The notes: generated by a model not told the origin, from the sequence alone. A stretch of DNA of 64,000 nt from Oceanobacillus jeddahensis (GCF_000750635.1 NZ_CCDM010000004.1:124001-188000); one strand, 5' to 3'; positions 1-8,813 are shown, counted from the stretch's first letter. Made by a program: numbers and translations.

Positions 1-56
1 AAACAATTACAGTATCTGAAATGATGAAGAAGGATGAAAGAATAACAGAAAATTAG
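1..56 (+). CDS. 3' end of an unidentified gene (partial)
   Basis: The frame starting at base 3 is open from the window edge to a TAG at 54-56 and ends ...SEMMKKDERITEN. Only about 17 codons are visible, so no family can be named and it may be chance. From here to ectA I see no other gene. The stretch is AT-rich and carries the ect control region near its end. Confidence 0.3.
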   Translation, partial: TITVSEMMKKDERITEN

Positions 57-312
57 CAGGATATTCTCCATTCCAACTGTTATTCATTTCTTTCTTCACC
101 CATCATTTTAAAAAATCTACTCTGCTAATGTAACATTTTTTCCAATTGAACATTTGGCCTCGCTTCACACTCCGCTTCCCTGCCAATTTTTCTAAATCTT
201 TAAAAACAGGCTTATTTCTATTATATTCAAAGCTATTGATAGGCAGTGGCAGGCATTTTACTCTTATCCGCTCTCACCATAAATAATCGCTGAATTTCCG
301 GTTTTATGCGTT

Positions 313-345
313 TTGACGTTATTTTTCCTTATGTTAGTCTAATAT
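313..345 (+). promoter_or_regulatory. candidate ectABC promoter region
   Basis: TTGACG at 313-318 and TAATAT at 340-345 resemble SigA boxes, but the 21-base spacer is longer than the usual 17. The true promoter may use another -35 or another sigma factor; ect operons are osmotically induced in relatives. The call rests on position upstream of ectA and is weak. Confidence 0.25.
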
Positions 346-365
346 GGTAAGTAAAAAATCCACTC

Positions 366-373
366 AGGAGGTG
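366..373 (+). promoter_or_regulatory. strong ribosome binding site deciding the ectA start
   Basis: AGGAGGTG is a near-perfect Shine-Dalgarno sequence, but it lies 29 bases before the ATG at 403. It is 5 bases before an in-frame ATT at 379. The only other in-frame codons between the upstream TAA (352) and 403 are non-start codons, so initiation at ATT 379 is a real possibility. Confidence 0.6.
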
Positions 374-402
374 AGAGCATTAATACAAACACAACAAATG
401 AC

Positions 403-927
403 ATGACATTAACTATTGAAAAAGAAAACGATTTTTATTTTCGCGAACCTGCAAAAGATGATGGGGCAGCTGTTTGGGAACTGATTAAAGATACCAAGGT
501 GCTTGATCTCAATTCTTCCTACAGTTACTTAATGTGGTGTGATATTTTTTCAGAGACCTCCATCGTTGCAGAAAAAAACGGGAAAACACTTGGTTTTATT
601 TCCGGGTATAAAAATCCGAATAATACGAATAAACTATTTATCTGGCAAGTTGCTGTAGATGCTTCCGCTCGAGGTAACGGATTAGCAACAAAAATGCTGC
701 GCCAATTATTAAAGCGCGAAGCTTGTAAAGAGATTAATTATGTGGAAGCAACCGTTTCCCCATCCAATCAACCTTCCCAATCTTTATTTAAAGGTCTCGC
801 TAAAAAGCTGGATACGGATTGTCATATCAGTGACTACTACGTAACGGAAGATTTTCCGGATGAAGAGGAAGAACATGAAGATGAGTTACTGTTTACAATT
901 GGACCAATTGCTACAGAAAATAAATAA
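403..927 (+). CDS. ectA: L-2,4-diaminobutyrate N-gamma-acetyltransferase EctA
   Basis: Second step of ectoine synthesis: acetylates L-2,4-diaminobutyrate with acetyl-CoA in the cytoplasm. GNAT fold: a substrate-binding segment rich in LDLNSSY (about residues 34-41) and the acetyl-CoA loop RGNGLA (90-95). The C-terminus is acidic (EEEEHEDE), as in salt-adapted proteins. Length (174 aa) is usual. It is first in the ectABC operon, 17 bases before ectB. The ATG at 403 is the conservative start. The ribosome binding site at 366-373 fits an ATT at 379 better, which would add eight residues (INTNTTND). Confidence 0.96.
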   Translation: MTLTIEKENDFYFREPAKDDGAAVWELIKDTKVLDLNSSYSYLMWCDIFSETSIVAEKNGKTLGFISGYKNPNNTNKLFIWQVAVDASARGNGLATKMLRQLLKREACKEINYVEATVSPSNQPSQSLFKGLAKKLDTDCHISDYYVTEDFPDEEEEHEDELLFTIGPIATENK

Positions 928-944
928 TTAAAGGAATGATTTCA

Positions 945-2222
945 TTGACAACAGCAACATGGAATGATGCGAAAATGAAAACGTTTGAAAATTTAGAATC
1001 AGAAGTAAGAAGCTACAGCAGAGGATGGCCGACGGTTTTTGAAAAATCAAAAGGCTACAAGCTTTGGGATACGGATGGAAAAGAATATATTGATTTCTTT
1101 GCGGGTGCAGGCACATTGAATTATGGTCACAATGACGATGCCATGCAAGAGAAATTAATTGAATATATTAAAAATGATGGCGTGATTCACAGTCTTGATA
1201 TGGCTACAATTCCAAGACAAGATTTCCTGGAGCGTTTTAATGAGGTGATTCTCAAGCCGCGAAATTTGGATTATAAAATCATGTTCCCTGGCCCCACTGG
1301 CACAAACACCGTAGAAAGTGCCCTGAAAATCGCCAGAAAAATAACCGGACGGGAAACCGTAATCAGCTTTACCAATGCGTTTCATGGAATGACGATTGGT
1401 TCCCTTTCTGTGACAGGAAATTCATTCAAGCGACACGGTGCGGGAGTTCCGTTACATCATGCTGTTTCGATGCCATTTGATAATTATGTGGAAGACAATG
1501 ATTCGATTGCTTATCTGGACCGCTTTTTAGAAGACAGCGGAAGTGGTGTTGCCCTCCCTGCTGCAATCATTCTGGAAACCGTTCAGGGAGAAGGCGGGAT
1601 TAACGCTGCACGCATGGAATGGCTGAAAAAAGTAGAAGCACTATGCAGACGCTGGGATATTCTCCTGATCGTGGATGATGTACAGGCTGGAAATGGACGT
1701 ACGGGCACTTTCTTCAGCTTTGAACCGGCTGGAATTAAACCGGATGTGGTCTGTCTGTCTAAATCCATTGGGGGAATTGGTCTGCCGATGGCGATTACAT
1801 TAATCAAATCAGAGTATGACCAGTGGGGACCCGGCGAGCATAACGGAACCTTCCGAGGCAATAATATGGCTTTCCTTGCTGCAACCGAAGCGCTGAAAAA
1901 TTGGGAGAACGATAATTTTGCCAATGCCGTACAAGAAAAAGGCGTATTTCTCAAATCAGAAATCAACAGATTGATCGACCAATATCCAGAATTAAATGGA
2001 GAAGCCAGAGGCAGAGGTTTAATGCAGGGCATTGCCGTTGAAAAAGAAGCGTTAGCAGGTGAAATTTGTGCGGAAGCATTTAACCGCGGTCTTATTGTGG
2101 AAACCTCCGGCCCGGATGATGAAGTGGTGAAATTCCTGCCGCCATTGATTATTGATCAGGAAGGTCTGGAAAAAGGAATAGATATTCTGGAAGATAGTAT
2201 AAAACATGTATTAAAAAAATAG
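945..2222 (+). CDS. ectB: diaminobutyrate--2-oxoglutarate transaminase EctB
   Basis: First step of the ectoine branch: transfers the amino group of glutamate to L-aspartate semialdehyde, giving L-2,4-diaminobutyrate. Class-III PLP aminotransferase with the phosphate-binding GPTGTN (about 119-124 counting from the ATG at 936), FHG (149-151), the PLP-ring aspartate in VDDVQ (D247) and the Schiff-base lysine in LSKSIGG (K276). The SD AAAGGA (930-935) abuts the ATG at 936, so the TTG at 945, 9 bases away, is the better start. About 425 aa, normal for EctB. Confidence 0.96.
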   Translation: MTTATWNDAKMKTFENLESEVRSYSRGWPTVFEKSKGYKLWDTDGKEYIDFFAGAGTLNYGHNDDAMQEKLIEYIKNDGVIHSLDMATIPRQDFLERFNEVILKPRNLDYKIMFPGPTGTNTVESALKIARKITGRETVISFTNAFHGMTIGSLSVTGNSFKRHGAGVPLHHAVSMPFDNYVEDNDSIAYLDRFLEDSGSGVALPAAIILETVQGEGGINAARMEWLKKVEALCRRWDILLIVDDVQAGNGRTGTFFSFEPAGIKPDVVCLSKSIGGIGLPMAITLIKSEYDQWGPGEHNGTFRGNNMAFLAATEALKNWENDNFANAVQEKGVFLKSEINRLIDQYPELNGEARGRGLMQGIAVEKEALAGEICAEAFNRGLIVETSGPDDEVVKFLPPLIIDQEGLEKGIDILEDSIKHVLKK

Positions 2223-2253
2223 AGATGCTGTTCACGGAAAGGAGAATTTATAA

Positions 2254-2640
2254 ATGATCGTAAAATCACTGGAAGACTTAGTTGGAACAGAAGATGAAAC
2301 AAAATCCGAAAATTGGGAAAGCCGTCGTTTTATCTTAAAAAAAGATGGTGTCGGCTTCAGCATGAACGATACCATTATCAAAGCAGGAACAGATAATTTC
2401 TTCTGGTATAAAAACCATATTGAAGCAGTTTACTGCATTGAAGGTGAAGGTGAAGTCGAAAAGGTTTCTACGGGAGATGTATACCAGCTTAAGCCTGGCA
2501 CCATGTATCTGTTAGATGAAAATGATAAGCACCGTCTCCGGGCACGCACACAAATGCGTATGGTCTGTGTATTCAACCCGCCTTTAGTCGGAACGGAAAC
2601 GCATAATGAAGAAGGATATTATCCGCTTTTAACAGAATAA
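2254..2640 (+). CDS. ectC: L-ectoine synthase EctC
   Basis: Last step: cyclises N-gamma-acetyl-diaminobutyrate to ectoine. Small single-domain cupin of 128 aa, the usual length. The three metal ligands described for characterised EctC proteins are all at the expected positions: E57 (HIEAVY), Y85 (TMYLL) and H93 (DKHRL). Good SD (AAAGGAG) before the ATG. It is followed at once by a terminator. No ectD hydroxylase and no dedicated aspartokinase gene follow, so the locus makes ectoine, not 5-hydroxyectoine, unless ectD lies elsewhere. Confidence 0.97.
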   Translation: MIVKSLEDLVGTEDETKSENWESRRFILKKDGVGFSMNDTIIKAGTDNFFWYKNHIEAVYCIEGEGEVEKVSTGDVYQLKPGTMYLLDENDKHRLRARTQMRMVCVFNPPLVGTETHNEEGYYPLLTE

Positions 2641-2650
2641 ATCACCTTCA

Positions 2651-2693
2651 AAAAATCCTCTGATCAAGGGTATCCCCTATCAGAGGATTTTTT
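2651..2693 (+). terminator. Rho-independent terminator of ectABC
   Basis: AAAAATCCTCTGAT and ATCAGAGGATTTTT form a long stem around CAAGGGTATCCCCT, ending in a T-run, 10 bases after the ectC stop. Confidence 0.9.
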
Positions 2694-2702
2694 CCGCTTT
2701 GA

Positions 2703-2835
2703 CTTGAACTACTCCATCTTGATTTCAAGCAAAATCTGAAGATGGAGATTCCTGCGAACACCAATGCATCCATCAGTTATTTTAGCAGGCTCTACCCGTA
2801 GTCCCTACGGTGAATGCTTTGATACTTTATACGAC
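2703..2835 (-). mobile_element. probable right-end relic of an IS200/IS605-type element
   Basis: CTTGAA at 2703-2708 is followed by the hairpin CTCCATCTT (2712-2720) / AAGATGGAG (2739-2747) and by a perfect small hairpin CCGTAG/CTACGG (2796-2810). On the minus strand one frame ends ...DGCIGVRRNLHLQ after an internal stop. Terminal hairpins next to a TTGAA-like motif are typical of IS200/IS605 right ends. No transposase or TnpB frame survives. The family call is an inference from layout only. Confidence 0.35.
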
Positions 2836-3236
2836 GGCTTCACCGCACACCCTATTTTAGCTTGGTTTTCGCAACTTCAGTGTGTGCGTGTCAAGTAGTG
2901 CTTGGATATTTCACGTGACAAAGCATTTCTTGTCACAACCCTGTATACCCAGTTCTCAAAGAATGTTTCGTATATTGATATTGCACCACGAGAACGTAAG
3001 TTTGTATACAAAAAAAAGACGATTCATCTCCACCCTAGCTTCGCTTGAGGATGGAGTCTTCTCGACCAAAATGATAAATTCGATGTATGGACTGAGATTC
3101 GTCCGGGGTTTTTGTAAGAAAACTTGGCATTCATTAAGGATTACTCTCCCCACCGAAGTAATTTTGCGATTAATCGTCCCATTAAAAACGCTGCTCTTTC
3201 ACCGACATAGATTGGTTATCGTATCCTTCATAATAA
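2836..3236. other. decayed sequence without an intact gene
   Basis: This stretch holds a second hairpin CTCCACCCT..AGGATGGAG (about 3028-3055) like the one at 2712, and a plus-strand frame from about 3061 that reads like former coding sequence (DQNDKFDVWTEIRPGF, then a stop and YSPHRSNFAINRP). I cannot identify the ancestor. A longer overlapping plus-strand frame (2882-3382) crosses the terminator of the next gene and has no family features. Confidence 0.35.
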
Positions 3237-3276
3237 AAAGCCGTCTATTTCTTATTACAAAGAAACAAACGGCTTC
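3237..3276 (-). terminator. terminator of the 3346-3780 gene
   Basis: AAGCCGT..TTTCTT and AAAGAAA..ACGGCTT form a hairpin that, read on the minus strand, ends in TTTTTATTA. It lies 70 bases after the acetyltransferase stop. Confidence 0.75.
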
Positions 3277-3345
3277 ATCCAGCAGTCAGCTTTCAAATTT
3301 TATTGTCAAAATTTATTTAACTGCTTCCATCATTTCTCTTCTATA

Positions 3346-3780
3346 TTATTCGGCTTTCAAACCCAAATGCAGGATCGGATAGTCTCTCCCCTGGTCATCC
3401 TGTTCTGACTCTCCAGTAATTTGAAAGTTATTTTTCAGATAAAAAGCAAGAGCCGGTTTATTATCTTTATTGACATCTACTAACTTAATGCCGTCCTTTT
3501 CAATTAAATCATTTAAAATTCTGCTGCCAAACCCCTTTCTTATTTGCTCCGGGTCTAAGAACAACATTTCTAACTGAGACGCATTCACACCGGAAAATCC
3601 AATGAATGTAGTATCTTCAAACCACATTTTCATATCTAATTGCGGAAAATAAGCAGGAATTCCTTTCTTAAGCGACTCCCTATCCTCTGATGCTAAAAAA
3701 TCATGTGTTGCCAAAACAGATTTCTCCCATAATTCGATTAAGGCAGGGTAATCCTCACTGCCAGGCTTTTTCCATTGCAT
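3346..3780 (-). CDS. GNAT family N-acetyltransferase (YjaB-like)
   Basis: 144-aa single GNAT domain, cytoplasmic, substrate unknown. Visible features: an N-terminal YPALIELWEKSV helix and ATHDFL (residues 25-30) seen in YjaB-type enzymes, the acetyl-CoA loop EQIRKGFGSRIL in the middle, and NKDNKPALAFYLKNNF (the N..A..FY motif) near the C-terminus. SD GGAGG before the ATG. Monocistronic, with its own terminator. Confidence 0.8.
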   Translation of the reverse strand: MQWKKPGSEDYPALIELWEKSVLATHDFLASEDRESLKKGIPAYFPQLDMKMWFEDTTFIGFSGVNASQLEMLFLDPEQIRKGFGSRILNDLIEKDGIKLVDVNKDNKPALAFYLKNNFQITGESEQDDQGRDYPILHLGLKAE

Positions 3781-3810
3781 TATTTCTTCCTCCGTTAAAA
3801 AAATCGAAAT

Positions 3811-3846
3811 AAAACATGCCTCACTTCACCAGCAAGGCATGTTTCT
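3811..3846 (-). terminator. terminator of the NhaC-type antiporter gene
   Basis: AAACATGCCT (3812-3821) and AGGCATGTTT (3835-3844) form a perfect 10-bp stem just past the 3848 stop, followed on the minus strand by TTTT. It separates the antiporter from the downstream acetyltransferase. Confidence 0.8.
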
Positions 3847-3847
3847 T

Positions 3848-5371
3848 TTATACATTCATTTTCGATTCATATTTATTTTTTGTCAACTTTGATAATACAA
3901 ATGCTGCTAAAATAAGCAATACAATTGTGAGTATTACGGTCCACGGACTGCCAGTCAAACCTGCAACAACAAAACCGATTACCGCAATGATTGCATTGGT
4001 CAATGCATAAGGGAACTGTGTTTTCACGTGATCAATATGATCTGCACCAGCTCCTGTTGATGACAAAATACTTGTATCAGATATTGGAGAGCTATGATCT
4101 CCAAAAATGCCGCCGGACAATACAGCGCCGATACAGACAAGCAATTGTGCATCTAATGCAACCGCCATCGGAATAGCAATCGGAAGCATAATAGCGAATG
4201 TTCCCCAGGAAGAACCGGAAGCTAGTGAAACAATTGCCCCGATAATAAAGAGCAATGCTGGTATAATAAATGCCGGCACTCTTCCCTGCATTAATTCTAC
4301 GATATAATTCGCTGTTCCCATCTCACTGATAACCGTTCCAAGCGACCAAGCAAGCACTAGAGTCGCAGCAACATAGACCATCTTTTGCATCCCGGATGTA
4401 TAAATATCAAAAATCTCTGCAAACTTTTTCATCCGGAAGCCAATTAATAAGATAAAAATGGTAATAGCTGCAAATAAATAAGCTGTTGTCAGCGAGACGC
4501 GGAAGTCATTACCATCCACTGGTTCAAACGGAAATCCTTTTGTGGAAAGCAATCCAAACAATGTCACGAATAGGACCAATAAAGGAAGCCAAATTAAAAT
4601 AGCTTTGCTTTCTTGATTATCCTCCGCTTCCTTATCCGGTCTTCGCAGCGGCTTGGAATCCTTCCAGTACAGCTCGCCGGTTTCTCTAACTCTGCGTTCC
4701 GCCTTTGCCATCGGACCAAAATCTAATTTAAAGAGCGTCATTAATGGAATCATCAATACTGCTGAAATAGCGTAGAACTGAAATGGAATGACTTGAACAA
4801 AGGTATCGAACTCCGATGTAGTTATTCCCAGTGCGTCGAACTCACTTCTTATCAGCCCCATAATATAGACGCCCCAGCCAATAAAAGGGATCAATACAGC
4901 AACTGGAGAAGACGTAGAATCAATGATATACGCCAGTTTCTCTCTAGAAATTCTTGCTTTATCAAATATTTTCTCAAAAATAGGGCCGACAATCAAAGGC
5001 GTCCCCAAATCAGAGAAAAAAATAATCAAGCCGCCAAACCAAGCAGATAATTGAGCTTTCACTTTAGAATTAATCGATTTGACAGTTTTTGCTGCAAGTG
5101 CAGCGCCTCCCCCTGATTTTTCGATTAAAGCTACAAACCCTCCGATAAAAAATAACAAGACAAGCACAGCCGCATTGTAGCTGTCTGTCAATTGCGGAAA
5201 CAGAAAATTTCCTATCGTTTCCGTTGTTGCAGTTAATGGATTTCCTCCCACAATAATAAGTACGCCCACAAAGGCACCTAAAAATAATGAAATAATAACG
5301 TTTTTCGTAAGAATCGCTAGAATCACTGCCAAAACTGGCGGAATAAGCGACAGCCACCCCATATGTTCCAT
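3848..5371 (-). CDS. Na+/H+ antiporter NhaC family protein
   Basis: 507-aa membrane protein with 11-13 predicted helices, of the NhaC/ion-transporter superfamily. These carriers exchange Na+ (or a substrate such as malate or an amine) for H+. Family hallmarks: FFSDLGTPLIVGPIF near residue 115, GSSWGTFAIMLPIAIP, and the conserved GGIFGDHSSPISDTSILSSTGA near residue 430. SD AAAGGAGA precedes the ATG. A sodium extrusion role fits the ectoine genes nearby, but related MleN-type carriers cannot be excluded. Confidence 0.88.
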   Translation of the reverse strand: MEHMGWLSLIPPVLAVILAILTKNVIISLFLGAFVGVLIIVGGNPLTATTETIGNFLFPQLTDSYNAAVLVLLFFIGGFVALIEKSGGGAALAAKTVKSINSKVKAQLSAWFGGLIIFFSDLGTPLIVGPIFEKIFDKARISREKLAYIIDSTSSPVAVLIPFIGWGVYIMGLIRSEFDALGITTSEFDTFVQVIPFQFYAISAVLMIPLMTLFKLDFGPMAKAERRVRETGELYWKDSKPLRRPDKEAEDNQESKAILIWLPLLVLFVTLFGLLSTKGFPFEPVDGNDFRVSLTTAYLFAAITIFILLIGFRMKKFAEIFDIYTSGMQKMVYVAATLVLAWSLGTVISEMGTANYIVELMQGRVPAFIIPALLFIIGAIVSLASGSSWGTFAIMLPIAIPMAVALDAQLLVCIGAVLSGGIFGDHSSPISDTSILSSTGAGADHIDHVKTQFPYALTNAIIAVIGFVVAGLTGSPWTVILTIVLLILAAFVLSKLTKNKYESKMNV

Positions 5372-5708
5372 CTTTTCTCTCCTTTTTTCTTCATGCTTTC
5401 ATGAATGATATACAGTACATCTTTATCAGTTATTTTAATCATACTGTTATAAATTGAACATAAAAAGTCATTGTTAATCAATGTATGTTCCTTATTTTAA
5501 CACGGGAAAGAGAAAAATAAATGAAACAAAATACCTAATAATTATGCATTTTAACGAATAATTATACTATAACAAACATTATTAAACAGCCTGTTTATTG
5601 AAAGAATAATTAAGCCATTGCTATGACAGCTTCTAATTAATCGCGAAAGAAAGCTGTGTATTACATTTCAATCCTTCTCTATTAACAAGAAGTCCCTTCA
5701 TATCACAA
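5372..5708. other. intergenic region without a gene
   Basis: AT-rich stretch upstream of the antiporter gene and downstream of the small charged protein. It presumably holds the antiporter promoter. I see no convincing gene, repeat or riboswitch. Confidence 0.5.
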
Positions 5709-5709
5709 T

Positions 5710-5741
5710 AAAACCCCTCAGCAATGACGCTCAGGGGTTTT
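5710..5741 (-). terminator. terminator overlapping the end of the 5731-5964 gene
   Basis: AAAACCCCT and AGGGGTTTT pair with an inner AGC/GCT, ending in T residues on the minus strand. The last codons of the small protein gene form one arm of the stem. Confidence 0.75.
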
Positions 5742-5964
5742 TAGTATCTTTGTCTTCATTTTGTTTTTCTTTATGCTTCTTTTCACTTTGTGACTCATCC
5801 TTTGATTTTGTCTTTCGTTTCTCATCCCTGGCCTCTATCTTTAGATCTTCCAAGGGAACGTCATCTACAAACATCTGCTCCTCATGTTCATCCAGCATGG
5901 TCCTGCGCTCTTCATTTCGATTCGGTTTCCCGCTCTTTGAAGAACGTTTTTCATTGTTGGACAT
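5731..5964 (-). CDS. small, highly charged hypothetical protein
   Basis: 77 aa, about half Lys, Arg, Glu and Asp, with no cysteine, no hydrophobic segment and probably little fixed structure. A short more ordered stretch, EEQMFVDDVPLEDLKIEA, lies in the middle. The rest (KKHKEKQNEDKDTK) is low complexity. SD AGAGAGGTGG sits 6 bases before the ATG and a terminator overlaps the stop, so it looks like a real monocistronic gene. I do not recognise a family; function unknown. Confidence 0.6.
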   Translation of the reverse strand: MSNNEKRSSKSGKPNRNEERRTMLDEHEEQMFVDDVPLEDLKIEARDEKRKTKSKDESQSEKKHKEKQNEDKDTKNP

Positions 5965-6310
5965 TCTTATCCACCTCTCTGTCTCTTTTTAATACTTTTC
6001 CTTTCTAAGTGGATTACTAAACATCATTATGCGAAAATTTCTGCTTGCACCAATTTTAACAACCATCATACATCACATCCAAAAATTTAAGCAGTATAGT
6101 ATGTTTCATTTTGCCATTGTAAACAATGAATAAGTATCGTAAACCAGTTAAAAATACAAATATGTCAGTACAGACTTCCCTTATGTTGTCTAAGGAGCAG
6201 ACGATGCAACAGCTGCCGTCACAAAGCAGACCGATGTATTGCGATTTTTAACCTGTCTGGCAGACGATTAACTAACCAATTATATACAAACCTAAAAAGG
6301 GGTGTTCCCA
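5965..6310. other. intergenic region between divergent small genes
   Basis: Holds the promoters for the 5964 gene (minus) and yfhD (plus). A 29-codon frame from 6162 has no ribosome binding site. I call nothing else here. Confidence 0.4.
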
Positions 6311-6478
6311 ATGGGCAGAGATGAGCATAAGAAAAGAAAAAATAATTTTTTATCACAAACTCCTAAAAATCAGATATCTGACGGCATCGATGTCGAATTT
6401 TCAGATGAATTAGCTGATGCGGAAGATAAAAAAGCTCAAGCAAGAAGCCGCGCTTCTGATAAAACGAAACTTCACTAA
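6311..6478 (+). CDS. yfhD: YfhD family small protein with a repeat-derived end
   Basis: 55-residue protein with the YfhD signature DGIDVEFSDELADAED (about residues 25-40) followed by an Ala/Arg-rich segment (KAQARSRAS). YfhD-type proteins are short Bacillaceae proteins of unknown role. SD AAAAGGGGTG is 4-5 bases before the ATG. The last codons (K-T-K-L-H-stop, 6461-6478) are the left end of the repeat at 6461-6522, so the native C-terminus has been replaced. It overlaps the converging acetyltransferase by four bases. Confidence 0.8.
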   Translation: MGRDEHKKRKNNFLSQTPKNQISDGIDVEFSDELADAEDKKAQARSRASDKTKLH

Positions 6479-6522
6479 GTGGGAGTTTTTGTTCTTCTCC
6501 CACTTAGTGTTCGTTTCGTTTT
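6461..6522. repeat. intergenic repeat, copy A (inverted form)
   Basis: AAAACGAAACTTCACTAAGT (6461-6480) plus GGGAG is the left-end module seen at 8868, 48062, 52969 and (reversed) 56359. Here it faces an inverted near-copy (6497-6522), giving a 25-bp hairpin. It lies between two converging genes, supplies the stop codon of both, and could act as a bidirectional terminator. Confidence 0.85.
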
Positions 6523-6942
6523 ATAGGATTTTATTGCTCTTTGGTTATCCATGTCCACCCGCAACCACACTTTATGCAGATGTAATTCCCGAAATCCCCA
6601 TTGTAGCATCTTCTCCATCGCCGCCATTCCATACCCTTTCCGCCAAAAATCTTTATTCCCAATCGTAATTCCCAGTTCAGCCTGTTGATTGAATGCATCT
6701 ATGTTTTTTAAATCAACCCAGCCTATGTGCTTACCATTTCCAGTGAGAATCGCTTTTTGTTCATACCCGTTTGATTTATCCATACATTTTTGAATCCAAT
6801 TTTTCGTCTCCTCCATAGTGAACGGCGGATATGTATCTGGTATATTTAAATATTTCGTTACCTCTTTATCCAAACACCACTTATAACGGTCTTCTGCGTC
6901 TTCCAGCTTCAACTCTCTTAATGTCACTTCTGGTAATTTCAT
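6475..6942 (-). CDS. GNAT acetyltransferase, C-terminus truncated by a repeat
   Basis: RimJ/RimL-type GNAT: LRELKLEDAEDRYKW at the start, a GITIGNKDFWRKGYG acetyl-CoA region near residue 93-107, and LRVDMDNQRAIKSY near residue 128-141. In this family the last motif is followed by a terminal strand (..EKCGF..) of 25-40 residues. Here it is replaced by KTKRTLSGRRTKTPT, which is translated from repeat copy A. The protein is probably inactive or altered. SD AAGGAGA; the ATG at 6942 is used. Confidence 0.75.
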   Translation of the reverse strand: MKLPEVTLRELKLEDAEDRYKWCLDKEVTKYLNIPDTYPPFTMEETKNWIQKCMDKSNGYEQKAILTGNGKHIGWVDLKNIDAFNQQAELGITIGNKDFWRKGYGMAAMEKMLQWGFRELHLHKVWLRVDMDNQRAIKSYKTKRTLSGRRTKTPT

Positions 6943-7258
6943 CAAGTTATTCTCTCCTTATTATTTTTTAAACGATTGTATAACACGGAACCTCATTGAT
7001 AAAATCTGAATTTTCCTTTTATTGCAGCACTTTGAATAAAGAAGGAACAGAACATCTTTCCTCGCACCTTTCGAACGATTAACTATGAAACTAGAATTCT
7101 ATTTCTTACAATTCAAGAATGCTTCTGCTACAATATAGCTAATTCGATTATGGAATTATATTTCCATTTGAAAGAATTTCTGATAGTTTCCATAATTACC
7201 TGATATCCACATACACCGCAGGGAAAAATAAATAGCTGAAGTAAAGGAAGGAAAAGGA
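6943..7258. other. intergenic region without a gene
   Basis: Divergent promoter region for the truncated acetyltransferase (minus) and the MFS exporter (plus). No other feature is supported. Confidence 0.4.
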
Positions 7259-8731
7259 ATGGTACATAAACAAACGAAACGGCCTGTCGTGCTTGTCGCC
7301 CTGATTCTTTCTATGTTTATGGCGGCAATCGAAGGAACCATTGTTGCCACTGCAATGCCTAATATTGTATCTGATCTGGGCGGTTTTACATTATACAGCT
7401 GGGTCTTTTCCAGTTTCCTATTAATGCAGGCAGTTACCACGATGGTATACGGCAAATTAGCCGACTTATTCGGCCGCAAACCGATCTTTGTCATCGGTGT
7501 CATTATATTTTTAATTGGTTCCTTATTATGCGGATTGGCAGAAAGCATGACTGCTCTTGTCGTGTTTCGGCTTATCCAGGGAATTGGAGCCGGTGCTATA
7601 CATCCGATAGTAACCACGATCGTAGGAGATATGTATAATTTAGAAGAACGGGCTAAAGTACAGGGATATTTAGCAAGTGTCTGGGGCATTTCCTCTGTTG
7701 CGGGTCCGCTTTTAGGTGGAATGATCGTTCAATACGTGGACTGGGCTTGGATTTTCTGGATGAATATCCCGCTTGGCCTTATTGGATTAGCTTGTGTTGT
7801 TCTGTTCTTTCATGAAAAAGTGGATAAAGAAAAGAAAACCATTGATTACCTTGGGACAAGTTTCTTTTTCATAGCCATATCTGCGTTGATTATCGTATTT
7901 GTACAAGCAGGCACAAATTGGGCTTGGCTATCACCGGAAACGCTCGGTCTGCTTGGACTCTTTGTCATTGGTATTTCCTTGTTTATTTGGCAGGAGAAAA
8001 GGTGTGCAGCGCCGATGATGCCTTTATCCTTATGGAAGAATAAATTAATGGTCATTGCCAATATCGCTACCTTACTCTCCGGGATGATTATTTTAGGTTT
8101 AAGCAGCTTCCTCCCTACTTACGTGCAGGGAGTCATGGGCGAATCAGCAATTGTCGCGGGTTTCACTTTAAGTACCTTATCTATCGGCTGGCCAATCTCC
8201 TCAACCATCGCCGGGCATCTGGTATTACGAATCGGCTTTCGAAAAACTGCCTTTCTTGGCGGTATCGCATTATTCGCCGGTACATTTCTCTTTTTCCTGC
8301 TTGATGCAGACAAAGGACCAGTTTATGCTGGTTTCAGCTCTTTTGTCGTAGGGGTAGGTATGGGGCTGACGTCAACCACTTTTATTGTTGCGATTCAAAA
8401 TAGTGTATCCTGGCAAGCAAGAGGATCGGCTACCTCTTTAAATATGTTTATGCGTATTATTGGCAGCGCAATAGGTACCGCACTGCTCGGCGGCATCCTG
8501 AATTTGCGCCTGCAGCAATATTATCAGCAGCAGGCAGCAGATGATATGCCAAACATAGATGCTGTCTTAAATGAAGGGATGAGAGAAACCCTTTCTCCAG
8601 ATACGTTAGCTTTGATGCAGGATGGATTAGCCCATGCATTTCATACCGTATTCTTCGGGCTCTTTTTAATAGGTATAGTCACCTTTATTATTCTATGGTT
8701 CTTTCCCAAAGGTACAGTACCAAATAAGTAA
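7259..8731 (+). CDS. MFS drug:H+ antiporter, DHA2 (EmrB/QacA) family
   Basis: 490-aa integral membrane exporter with about 14 helices. DHA2 signs: motif D1/C region AAIEGTIVATAMPNIV at the N-terminus, motif A GKLADLFGRKPIF (near 66-78), motif B VFRLIQGIGAGAIHPI (near 102-117) and motif C SSVAGPLLGG (near 145-154). Such proteins expel hydrophobic compounds with proton motive force. The substrate cannot be read from the sequence. SD GGAAGGAAAAGG just before the ATG. Monocistronic; no regulator gene adjoins it. Confidence 0.9.
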   Translation: MVHKQTKRPVVLVALILSMFMAAIEGTIVATAMPNIVSDLGGFTLYSWVFSSFLLMQAVTTMVYGKLADLFGRKPIFVIGVIIFLIGSLLCGLAESMTALVVFRLIQGIGAGAIHPIVTTIVGDMYNLEERAKVQGYLASVWGISSVAGPLLGGMIVQYVDWAWIFWMNIPLGLIGLACVVLFFHEKVDKEKKTIDYLGTSFFFIAISALIIVFVQAGTNWAWLSPETLGLLGLFVIGISLFIWQEKRCAAPMMPLSLWKNKLMVIANIATLLSGMIILGLSSFLPTYVQGVMGESAIVAGFTLSTLSIGWPISSTIAGHLVLRIGFRKTAFLGGIALFAGTFLFFLLDADKGPVYAGFSSFVVGVGMGLTSTTFIVAIQNSVSWQARGSATSLNMFMRIIGSAIGTALLGGILNLRLQQYYQQQAADDMPNIDAVLNEGMRETLSPDTLALMQDGLAHAFHTVFFGLFLIGIVTFIILWFFPKGTVPNK

Positions 8732-8777
8732 CCATTTTTTCTGCCGGTTTCTTACCAATTGAAATAATCAGTATCAG

Positions 8778-8813
8778 CGGGATGTTTAATCAAATCCTTT
8801 TTTAATCATCCCG
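8778..8813 (+). terminator. hairpin after the MFS gene
   Basis: CGGGATG (8778-8784) and CATCCCG (8807-8813) pair around an AT-rich loop 46 bases past the stop. There is no clear terminal T-run, so termination is probable rather than certain. Confidence 0.45.

Noticed and set aside
2882..3382. 166-codon plus-strand frame
   Set aside because: It crosses the terminator and 3' end of the acetyltransferase gene on the other strand, has no ribosome site and no family features.
7156..7689. 177-codon antisense frame in the MFS gene
   Set aside because: Shadow of a strongly supported transporter gene; low-complexity translation.
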